A stretch of DNA of 22,008 bases, taken from Bacteroidales bacterium (GTDB lineage Bacteria; Bacteroidota; Bacteroidia; Bacteroidales; UBA932). Positions 14,731-21,321 of the stretch are shown in pieces (within the stretch, counting starts at the first letter, position 1; every line of letters begins with the position of its first letter). The translations under genes and the position numbers were made by a program. Location: positions 1-22,008 of the forward strand of contig JAFYIK010000088.1 of assembly GCA_017538685.1 (NCBI GenBank), in the 5' to 3' direction. Below the pieces are notes generated by a model. That model was given only the letters and a program-made list of their open reading frames with translations. It searched no databases and was not told the origin of the DNA.

Positions 14731-15201
14731 TTAGTCGTCAGTATCCTGGAAGATCTGGTAAAAGGCCGTGTCCAAACGCACTACGTCTTTCAGGCGGCCT
14801 TCCATTTCGTAGCCGCTGAGGGCGCGGGTGAAGTAGACCTTGTCCTCGAACATTTTGGATAGCTTTCCAAGAAATGATGCCTGGCGGAAGACAAGGTTGT
14901 CCTCTGCATCGCGGCTGATGAGCACATATCCGCGGGCGTTCATATGGGCCTCGATCTTGGGAAGGATTTCATCCGTCGAGCCTTTTGCGCGTATGCGGCG
15001 TTTGCCGTAGCCGAAACGAGGGTAGACTGCCGCGAACACGGCGACTATTCCGAACATAGACCAGATGGAATTGTAACCGTTTTTGAACATAGACTCCAGC
15101 GGAGCGCCTTTCGCGGTTATGAAATAAATCGCCGTCACGAAAAGGACAAGCAGAATGGTCAACTGCAGAAAATATTTAAGCGAACGAATAAGATACTTCA
15201 T
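14731..15201 (-). CDS. Small membrane protein of unknown function
   Basis: The frame is open further upstream into the divergent region, but the ATG at 15201 starts a sensible protein of 156 residues: two hydrophobic helices (about 10-30 and 46-61), then a basic turn (GKRRIRAKG) and a cytoplasmic-looking C-terminal domain of about 90 residues. I do not recognise the family. The upstream open stretch overlaps the divergent lipoprotein gene and is AT-rich like it, which supports the shorter form. The -7 element ends four bases before the ATG, suggesting a leaderless mRNA. The next gene, the Nif3-like one, starts 21 bases after the stop and may share the transcript. Confidence 0.7.
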   Translation of the reverse strand: MKYLIRSLKYFLQLTILLVLFVTAIYFITAKGAPLESMFKNGYNSIWSMFGIVAVFAAVYPRFGYGKRRIRAKGSTDEILPKIEAHMNARGYVLISRDAEDNLVFRQASFLGKLSKMFEDKVYFTRALSGYEMEGRLKDVVRLDTAFYQIFQDTDD

Positions 15202-15220
15202 ACTGCAAATATAGCAGTAT
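15200..15220 (-). promoter_or_regulatory. -7 element within an inverted repeat overlapping the start codon
   Basis: The minus strand reads TATATTTG at 15213-15206, then CAGT, then the ATG at 15201. The element is framed by a 7-bp inverted repeat: 15200-15206 (ATACTGC) against 15214-15220 (GCAGTAT). One arm overlaps the start codon. This could be an operator or a 5' hairpin. No TTTG lies at the -33 spacing. Confidence 0.5.
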
Positions 15221-15241
15221 ATCGGCATCATTGTTTGTGGT

Positions 15242-15272
15242 TTTGTTTTTTTACCAGTTTTATGTACATTTA
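15242..15272 (+). promoter_or_regulatory. Promoter of the C10 peptidase/lipoprotein operon
   Basis: TTTG at 15242-15245 is followed after 19 bases by TACATTTA at 15265-15272, one base off the consensus TAnnTTTG. The first gene of the operon starts 20 bases downstream. Confidence 0.6.
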
Positions 15273-15292
15273 CAAAAATAGTCTTCAGTTTT

Positions 15293-16066
15293 ATGATGTT
15301 GAAAAAGAGTATCTTGTGGTTGCTGTGCCCTTTTGTGGTGTCAATCTCCTTTGTTGTTGCCTGTGGAACAGAGGCGCCCAATCCCGTAGTGAATAGCAAT
15401 CCACAATTCACAATAATAGATGCTAATTGGCCTAACACGCTATCGTATGATGCTTCATTTCGTGGCCCAACTTTATCCATCAAGACATCATTAGAGCCGT
15501 TATCTATGGTTTCGCCAAACCTTGTCCACGCGTTTGATGACTCTCCCACCGATTATTCTCCGGCAGAGCAGTTCGCCATTGATCTCATACGGGAACGAAC
15601 CAAGAAATTGATTGCGTACCATAAAGCATTCATCCACTACCCGATGCATTTGGCAAATGTCTATCTCAGATCTTCGCCTAAAGTATATGCCAATAAAGCC
15701 ATAGGGGAAGAAATGCCCGGCACCGATTTATCTTCCTTGTTCAGTATTAGCGGTCCTTTCGCAAAGATGTTAGGACCGGACTATACTATAGCAGATGGGC
15801 GGGATTTTCGAGATGTTCCTATGTCAGACTATTTCACGACCGGAGCAATGATGCCGATGGAATTTATTCTCTCTTCAAATTTGATTGCGGAATATGCCAG
15901 AGGCGTTGATTTCGATATTAATCTTCAGTTTATCTTTCCGGTAACAATTGAACATTATTGGTCCTGGTTACTTGAATTGTATGAGAACTCAGACGTGGAA
16001 GAATCGTTTACAGAGGCGGAAATCGTGTTGGAAATCAATCTTAAAGATGTTCGAAGAATAGGATAA
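15293..16066 (+). CDS. Lipoprotein flanking C10 peptidase, paralogue of 17443-18252
   Basis: A 257-residue lipoprotein: signal peptide with lipobox VVAC (Cys24), then a domain I do not recognise. A second start two codons into the ORF (ATGATG) would change little. It is clearly paralogous to the protein at 17443-18252. Shared blocks in the same order are IIDANW, SPNLVHAFD/SPNLIHSFD, HLANVYL/HLANIYL, VYANK/VYADK, YFTTGA/YFTKGT and FPVTIEHYWSWLLELYEN near the C-terminus. It lies three bases before the C10 peptidase gene and is therefore almost certainly co-expressed. Known C10 peptidase loci often carry inhibitor genes beside the protease, but those are smaller (roughly 100-130 residues), so an inhibitor role here is only an inference. 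The G+C content is low. Confidence 0.85.
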   Translation: MMLKKSILWLLCPFVVSISFVVACGTEAPNPVVNSNPQFTIIDANWPNTLSYDASFRGPTLSIKTSLEPLSMVSPNLVHAFDDSPTDYSPAEQFAIDLIRERTKKLIAYHKAFIHYPMHLANVYLRSSPKVYANKAIGEEMPGTDLSSLFSISGPFAKMLGPDYTIADGRDFRDVPMSDYFTTGAMMPMEFILSSNLIAEYARGVDFDINLQFIFPVTIEHYWSWLLELYENSDVEESFTEAEIVLEINLKDVRRIG

Positions 16067-16069
16067 TAT

Positions 16070-17428
16070 ATGAAAGTTTTACCAATTATTGCCGTCAATT
16101 GCTTTGTGATAATCTCGGCTATTACATCCTGCAACGTTGATTCCTTGCCTCTCAGGGAGAGCAGTTCTTTTATTTCTCCTCAAGTCGATGTATCGCCAAA
16201 TAGGGCCTCTTTGACCGATGTTTATAGTATGGTCTTTATTGCCACCAAGGGAAATGTAGACAATATTACAATAGAACCATTCATTGATGATGAAGGCGAT
16301 ACTTTGATGTACATCGTCAACTTCGAAAATGGATGGAAGATATTATCTGCCGACAAGAGGACACCGGCCGTTATTGCCGAGGGCGACTTTGGCTCAATCT
16401 CGTTATCTACGGACAACGATAATTGGTTAGGGTGGCTAAAAATGGCGGCGACAGATATGAAACATGTCATTCATTCTGATGACAGCAACTTGAATTTCAC
16501 CGAACTGGAGATAGCCTCTCACCGACAGCAATGGTCTAAAAAACCGCTATCTCAGAATCTTCGGTTTCCTCCTGATTCCCTGCCAATTCTACCTTATAAT
16601 GGCGAGTGGGAATTGCAATCAACTGGTACATCTGAAGTATATTACGACCATATAGACCATCTGGTCGATGCTCATTGGGATCAATGGTATCCATATAATT
16701 ATTATTGCCCCAAAGAACCAACTTGGAGTAATAAAGCTCCAGCAGGCTGCGTCCCCGTGGCGTGTGGTCAACTATTACAATTCCTGTGCTCAAATTATGA
16801 CATCGATTATTCCTTTAGCTGGAATGGAGAGACATCTTATGTAGACAGTCTGTCGTTAAATTACTCTGGATTTTGGCAAGGTAAGGCAACGCCACTGTTA
16901 TTAAGATTTCTTGGCAATCAATTTGACGCAGAATATACGGATACTAGCACATCCGTAACCAATGCTTTGGATAAGGTCAGATCTTTTTATGCTACTATCG
17001 GAATAAGTTGCAACAAACTTACATATTCTGCTGAAAAGGTAAGACAAAATTTCTCAAATGGCTTGCCAACATTCGTGACGGGAGTATCAGGGCCTGCGGC
17101 TTCTGTAGACCCAGAGGAAATGTCGGGTCATGCCTACATAATAGATGGATATAAAAGAACAAGGACGGCTTATTGGGAGTATTATACACGATTAATAGGT
17201 TACCCTCCCATTCTCGAAGAGCGCACTGATACTGTTTCTTATTCTTCTCCTCACATTAATCAGATAAAAATGAATTGGGGATGGTGGTCTCAATGGGTTG
17301 CTGGGAACAATGATGGCTGGTATGCTTTGACCGGTGATTGGTACGTAACAATTAACACTCCGCCAGAGACTTATAGTTTCACGAATAATATAGGCATACT
17401 CTGCGATTATTCGTATTCTTCATATTGA
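16070..17428 (+). CDS. C10 family cysteine peptidase (streptopain-like), lipoprotein
   Basis: The 452-residue protein starts with a lipoprotein signal (lipobox ITSC, Cys21). A Spi-type propeptide domain follows (YIVNFENGWKILSADKRTP, residues 81-99), then the C10 catalytic domain. Active-site residues are in place: Cys227 in AGCVPVACGQ, His354 in SGHAYIIDGY, and the Asn/Trp block MNWGWWS (401-407) followed by DGWYAL. The typical WDQWYPYNYYCP precedes the cysteine. By analogy with SpeB and the Bacteroides Bfp peptidases it should be made as a zymogen and become active once the propeptide is removed. The lipid anchor means it acts at the cell surface or periplasm. It has no Por-type C-terminal sorting domain. 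It sits between two paralogous lipoproteins and is AT-rich compared with the flanking genome. Confidence 0.93.
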   Translation: MKVLPIIAVNCFVIISAITSCNVDSLPLRESSSFISPQVDVSPNRASLTDVYSMVFIATKGNVDNITIEPFIDDEGDTLMYIVNFENGWKILSADKRTPAVIAEGDFGSISLSTDNDNWLGWLKMAATDMKHVIHSDDSNLNFTELEIASHRQQWSKKPLSQNLRFPPDSLPILPYNGEWELQSTGTSEVYYDHIDHLVDAHWDQWYPYNYYCPKEPTWSNKAPAGCVPVACGQLLQFLCSNYDIDYSFSWNGETSYVDSLSLNYSGFWQGKATPLLLRFLGNQFDAEYTDTSTSVTNALDKVRSFYATIGISCNKLTYSAEKVRQNFSNGLPTFVTGVSGPAASVDPEEMSGHAYIIDGYKRTRTAYWEYYTRLIGYPPILEERTDTVSYSSPHINQIKMNWGWWSQWVAGNNDGWYALTGDWYVTINTPPETYSFTNNIGILCDYSYSSY

Positions 17429-17442
17429 TATTATTCAGGATT

Positions 17443-18252
17443 ATGAAGTCTTATTCAATAAAACTATATCTACTCCTCTGCTTTTTGGCAATAACGTGCA
17501 TTGCATGTTGTAAGCCAAATGGCGCTTCTATAAAAGATGTGGAGCAGAAGTTTTCTATTATAGATGCAAATTGGTTGGATACTCTCGTGGTAAAAGAAGT
17601 CGTTTTTAAAAATGGACCTTTTTTAACCATAGAGTCTGCCCTTTCATATTCATCGGAAATATCCCCAAACCTTATTCATTCGTTTGACACTCTTTCAGTT
17701 GATTATTCTTTGGCGGAGCATTTTGCCGTTGAGAAAATTCGATCACGCTCAGAAAAGATTAGAGAGTATTGCTTAACCGCAACTGCTGGAGTCAAAGGAT
17801 ACACACATTTAGCCAATATTTATCTTAGTGGCGAGCCTACAGTATATGCAGACAAAAAATTGTTCGGCAAGGATAAGGGTGAGGATTTATCGCAATTTTT
17901 CTTATTCTATTCAGAAGATGCAATAATGAAGGTAATCGGACAAAATTATTGTCCTGCAGATAACGAGGATTTTTCAGGAGTGCCAGTTGTCCGAAATCCT
18001 AATGGCGCCCCTTTTCTGGCTTATTTTACAAAAGGCACTCTATTTCCCGTTTCCTTTAGTCTTGTGGCAACGGTATTTCCAGAAGAATTACCCGACAAAG
18101 ATATTAACTTGAAGTTTGTCTTTCCCGTAACCATTGAACATTATTGGTCCTGGTTACTTGAATTGTATGAGAATCCTTATGCTGAGGAAATCTTCTCGGA
18201 TACAGAATTGATTTTAGAGGTAAACCTCAAAAACATCAAGACAGTCCAATAG
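17443..18252 (+). CDS. Second lipoprotein flanking C10 peptidase, paralogue of 15293-16066
   Basis: The frame has an in-frame TTG at 17425 overlapping the peptidase stop, but the ATG at 17443 gives the better signal peptide (MKSYSIKLYLLLCFLAITC) with an atypical lipobox CIAC and Cys22, so I start there (269 residues). The mature domain matches the first lipoprotein of this operon along its whole length, including SIIDANW and the C-terminal FPVTIEHYWSWLLELYEN. The two have otherwise drifted well apart. At DNA level 18133-18173 is identical to 15947-15987. It is the last gene of the operon; a terminator follows at 18264-18300. Function unknown: an inhibitor, chaperone or substrate of the peptidase would all fit. 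Confidence 0.85.
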   Translation: MKSYSIKLYLLLCFLAITCIACCKPNGASIKDVEQKFSIIDANWLDTLVVKEVVFKNGPFLTIESALSYSSEISPNLIHSFDTLSVDYSLAEHFAVEKIRSRSEKIREYCLTATAGVKGYTHLANIYLSGEPTVYADKKLFGKDKGEDLSQFFLFYSEDAIMKVIGQNYCPADNEDFSGVPVVRNPNGAPFLAYFTKGTLFPVSFSLVATVFPEELPDKDINLKFVFPVTIEHYWSWLLELYENPYAEEIFSDTELILEVNLKNIKTVQ

Positions 18253-18263
18253 TTATTGCTCCG

Positions 18264-18300
18264 AAAGAAGGCCGATGCGGCAATGTGAATGGCCTTTTTT
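18264..18300 (+). terminator. Rho-independent terminator of the C10 peptidase operon
   Basis: AAGGCC at 18268-18273 pairs with GGCCTT at 18291-18296 around a 17-base loop. The stem extends outward with A-T pairs into a T run that ends at 18300. It lies about 12 bases past the last lipoprotein stop codon. Confidence 0.65.
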
Positions 18301-18301
18301 G

Positions 18302-18309
18302 TATATTTG
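18302..18309 (+). promoter_or_regulatory. -7 element for the coiled-coil protein/hemW operon
   Basis: TATATTTG is a full match to TAnnTTTG and begins two bases after the terminator T run, so the -33 region would lie in the terminator loop, where no TTTG is present. The ATG at 18332 is 22 bases downstream. Confidence 0.55.
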
Positions 18310-18331
18310 CGTCTCTCAAAATAAGAAGATT

Positions 18332-19240
18332 ATGGAAAAAGAAGATCCCATCGCAAGACTTGAACGTGAAAAAGCGGAAAAGAAAAAGAGCAACGGTTTC
18401 ATCGTCATCGCTCTTTCTATTATAGCAGTCGGTCTGGCGGCCGCCCTCGCAATTGTGGGCACACGCGACTACAAAATGGTTAAAGAACTCGAGGCCGACA
18501 AGGCAGACCTTTCGGAGCGCATCGAGACTCTCCAGAAGGAGTTCGCAGACCTCTCTTCCGACTACGACTTCATCAACAGCCAGCTCGACTCCTCCCGCGA
18601 GGAGGTCGCAGTGCTCGTGAGCCGTATCAAGAACACCGAGGCCACCAACAGGGCCAAGATGCGTCAGTACGAGAAGGAGCTCGGAACCCTCCGCTCCATA
18701 ATGCGCAATTACCTTGTGCAGATCGATTCGCTTAACCAGCAGAACCAGAAGCTCTCTGAAGAGCTCAATTCCACCAGGAAGAACCTGGCAGCCGCGACCG
18801 GCAAGAACCAGGAGCTCGAGGCCAGGAACAAAGACCTTTCTTCGAAGGTGGCGACCGGCTCGGTGGTGAAGGCACGCGGCATCGTCTGCAAGGCCTACAA
18901 CGGATCTGACAAGGTCACCGACCGCAGCAGCCGCGTACGCAGGCTTGCAGTTGAGCTCAGCCTCGTGGAGAACGACCTGGCCAAGAGAGGCCCTATGACC
19001 GTTTACCTGAGGGTTAAGGATCCGGACGGCAACCTTCTGCTGGACGGCACCGGAGCTTCCTTCACTTTTGCCGGCGAGGCTGTGGCCGCGACCGCATCAC
19101 GTGAAGTGGATTACGAAGGTGCCGAGGTGGATATGATTATCTACGTGAACGACATTCCTCAGTACCTGAAGGGAGTTTACACCGTGGATGTCTACTCCGC
19201 ATCCGGACTTCTCGGCAACACCGAGCTTGTGCTCCGCTAA
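18332..19240 (+). CDS. Membrane-anchored coiled-coil protein, function unknown
   Basis: The open frame starts at 18275 inside the terminator, but the ATG at 18332 follows the -7 element at a sensible distance and gives a 302-residue protein. Layout: a short charged cytoplasmic tail (1-20), one membrane helix (about 21-43), a long coiled coil (about 46-175, rich in Leu, Glu, Lys and Gln), and a C-terminal beta domain of about 115 residues starting near VVKARGIVCKAYNG and ending in GLLGNTELVLR. The C-terminal block resembles conserved hypothetical proteins of Bacteroidales as I remember them; no function is known to me. It is not an SMC protein despite the coiled coil. Its stop shares a base with the hemW start (TAATG), so the two are co-translated. 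Confidence 0.8.
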   Translation: MEKEDPIARLEREKAEKKKSNGFIVIALSIIAVGLAAALAIVGTRDYKMVKELEADKADLSERIETLQKEFADLSSDYDFINSQLDSSREEVAVLVSRIKNTEATNRAKMRQYEKELGTLRSIMRNYLVQIDSLNQQNQKLSEELNSTRKNLAAATGKNQELEARNKDLSSKVATGSVVKARGIVCKAYNGSDKVTDRSSRVRRLAVELSLVENDLAKRGPMTVYLRVKDPDGNLLLDGTGASFTFAGEAVAATASREVDYEGAEVDMIIYVNDIPQYLKGVYTVDVYSASGLLGNTELVLR

Positions 19241-20265
19241 TGATCTACGTCCACGTCCCCTTCTGCACGAGTTTCTGCAGGTACTGCGATTTCTATTCCG
19301 AGATCTGCAACCCCAGAGAACCGGAGAAGTTCGATGCGTTTATCGACGAGATCTGCGCGGAGGCAAGGCTGCGCCGTGGAGAAATAATTAATACCCTGGG
19401 GGTAAAGACCCTCTATATCGGAGGAGGCACACCGTCGTTGATGCCCCTCCGTTTCTTTTATGAGCTGACCAAGGCGCTGAACTTCAATCACTACGATGAG
19501 TTCACCGTGGAGATAAATCCGGAGGATGTCTTTGAAAGGGGAGGATGCGGATTCTATCGCTCCCTGCGTGAATTCGGGGTGAACCGCCTGAGTTTCGGAA
19601 TCCAGTCGCTGGACGACAATGTCCTGAAATGGATGGGACGCAGGCACGATGCCCAGACGGCCGTGGCGATGTTCAAGATGGCGCGGGATATGGGCTTCGA
19701 CAACATCAGCGTGGATATTATCTTCGGGATAGGCGGGCTGACTCTCGATACTCTGTCGAAGACGCTGGACGGTATTCTGGCGCTGGACCCCGACCATATT
19801 TCGGCCTATCAGCTCTCGATCGAAGAAGGCTCCCAGCTCGCTTCAGATTTGAAGGCAGGAAAGTATGTGGAAGCTTCTGACGAGGAGTGCGCTGAGCAAT
19901 ACCGCTTGATTTGCTCCCGCCTGCGCGATGCCGGTTATGGGCACTACGAGATCTCGAACTGGGCGTGCGCCGGCAAGGAGGCCCTGCACAACTCGGCCTA
20001 CTGGACCCGCAAGCCCTACGTCGGCCTCGGCCCCGGCGCGCACTCGCTGACCATCGACCGTGGGACCGAGATCCGCAGTTGGAACTCCCAGGCCCTGGCC
20101 GGATGGACCCGCTCGTCCGAAGTGCTCACTCCCGCGGAGATCCGTGAAGAGCGCATTATGCTCGGCCTGCGCACCGCCGAGGGCATCGACCTCGACGGCA
20201 AGCACATCGCCATCCCAGAAGACCGCTGGTTCGTCGCGGACAGCATCATCGCCGAACTAATCTGA
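19240..20265 (+). CDS. hemW: HemW-like radical SAM heme chaperone
   Basis: The 341-residue protein begins MIYVHVPFCTSFCRYCDFYS, with the radical SAM CX3CX2C motif (CTSFCRYC). It continues with the family blocks TLYIGGGTPS, TVEINPED, NRLSFGIQSLDDNVLKWMGR and SVDIIFGIGG. In HemN the cluster is preceded by a longer N-terminal region that is absent here, so HemW, which binds heme and delivers it to target proteins, fits better than true oxygen-independent coproporphyrinogen oxidase. Many genomes label it as the latter. It is slightly shorter than the usual roughly 370-380 residues at its C-terminal end. The gene overlaps the coiled-coil protein gene by one base and converges on lpxK with only 12 bases between them. 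Confidence 0.9.
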   Translation: MIYVHVPFCTSFCRYCDFYSEICNPREPEKFDAFIDEICAEARLRRGEIINTLGVKTLYIGGGTPSLMPLRFFYELTKALNFNHYDEFTVEINPEDVFERGGCGFYRSLREFGVNRLSFGIQSLDDNVLKWMGRRHDAQTAVAMFKMARDMGFDNISVDIIFGIGGLTLDTLSKTLDGILALDPDHISAYQLSIEEGSQLASDLKAGKYVEASDEECAEQYRLICSRLRDAGYGHYEISNWACAGKEALHNSAYWTRKPYVGLGPGAHSLTIDRGTEIRSWNSQALAGWTRSSEVLTPAEIREERIMLGLRTAEGIDLDGKHIAIPEDRWFVADSIIAELI

Positions 20266-20277
20266 CATTAAGAATTA

Positions 20278-21321
20278 TTACCCTTTTACGCAATCTTCCA
20301 GGATACGGACGAATAGTTCGCGTTCGCCTTCGGAAAGGAAACGGGCCTCGATGGGGAGGTAGAAGAGCCTTTTCCGCACATCTTCGCTCAGCAGCCGGCA
20401 GTCCTTCAGACGCTGGCTGTCTTTTTCTGTGGTGAAAAAGCAGGCGAAGGGGCAGCGGAGCATAGCTTCGCCAAACCGGCGGACGTCCTTGTCCGTGAAG
20501 CGATGGTGGTCGCGGAAGGAGAAGACTTCCTGAAGGGCATAGCCTGCGGCCAAATGGTCGACGAACTGCCGGTTTCGGGCGATACCGCAGATAACGACCG
20601 CGCGGTCCGAACGCGGCCAGGAGGCCTCCGCACCTTCGAAAACGGGAACAGGCTTCATATATTCCACCGTGCTGAAAAGGACGTGGATCTTGTCTCCTGC
20701 GGGGGTGTAGGCCATATGCTCGGCAGGTTCGTAGCCGGTAAGATGCAGGTTGTCCTGCGCGTAGCAACCCTTTTCGTAGTCGCTCATTGCGGCCGGGCAC
20801 TTCGTCACCACGATCACATCGGCCTTGAAGATGCGCTCCGGGAGGTCGCGCAGCCGCCCGAAGGGCAGCAGTGAATCCTTGAAGACCGGGCGTCCGTAGT
20901 CGACCAGAACTATGTTCAGGGATGCCTTAAGCGCACGATATTGGAAAGCGTCGTCGAGGATAATGGCATCTACGGCCGAGCCGATTTTGTTGCAGCCTTC
21001 GATACGGTCTTCGTCCACCACGACCTTCACGTCGGGAAACTTTCGGGCGATCTGGAGCGGTTCGTCGCCGTAGAGCGACGCGTCGCCTGACGGGTCCACC
21101 TCCAGGTAGCCCTTCGTCCGACGACCATAGCCGCGCGAGAGCGCGGCGAGCTGACGGCCCGCGAGTTCGCGGAGGATCAGCTCGGTTAGCGGCGTCTTGC
21201 CCGTGCCGCCGACGGTGACGTTGCCCACGCAGATCGTGGGCACGCCCGCCTCGGCGCACGGCCTCCGGCCGCGGTCGTATGCGCGGTGGCGCAGCTTGAG
21301 TATCGTCCTATAGATCAGCAT
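20278..21321 (-). CDS. lpxK: Tetraacyldisaccharide 4'-kinase (lipid A synthesis)
   Basis: The 347-residue protein carries the LpxK P-loop VGNVTVGGTGKTP (Gly38 to Thr43 in the Walker A) close to the N-terminus, then SRGYGRRTKGYLEV, GDEPLQIARKFPDVKVVVDEDR and ILDDAFQYRAL, all family blocks. LpxK phosphorylates the 4' position of the lipid A disaccharide at the inner membrane. An in-frame stop lies four codons upstream of the ATG at 21321, so the start is fixed; the membrane-associated N-terminal part is therefore about 10-15 residues shorter than in many relatives. It overlaps the end of the dusB-like gene by 14 bases, so the two are probably co-transcribed, with dusB upstream. Confidence 0.93.
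   Translation of the reverse strand: MLIYRTILKLRHRAYDRGRRPCAEAGVPTICVGNVTVGGTGKTPLTELILRELAGRQLAALSRGYGRRTKGYLEVDPSGDASLYGDEPLQIARKFPDVKVVVDEDRIEGCNKIGSAVDAIILDDAFQYRALKASLNIVLVDYGRPVFKDSLLPFGRLRDLPERIFKADVIVVTKCPAAMSDYEKGCYAQDNLHLTGYEPAEHMAYTPAGDKIHVLFSTVEYMKPVPVFEGAEASWPRSDRAVVICGIARNRQFVDHLAAGYALQEVFSFRDHHRFTDKDVRRFGEAMLRCPFACFFTTEKDSQRLKDCRLLSEDVRKRLFYLPIEARFLSEGERELFVRILEDCVKG

Noticed and set aside
15202..15549. A longer form of the small membrane protein starting at 15549
   Set aside because: The extension runs antisense through the lipoprotein signal sequence and would lie upstream of the -7 element; the ATG at 15201 starts the protein-like part.
17425..17442. TTG start for the second lipoprotein, overlapping the peptidase stop
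   Set aside because: It would add MILFRI in front of a normal signal peptide; the ATG at 17443 gives the usual charged start and short hydrophobic core. Coupling by overlap cannot be fully ruled out.
19240..20265. Oxygen-independent coproporphyrinogen III oxidase (HemN)
   Set aside because: The N-terminal region ahead of the radical SAM motif that is typical of HemN is missing, and the radical SAM motif begins near residue 9 as in HemW.
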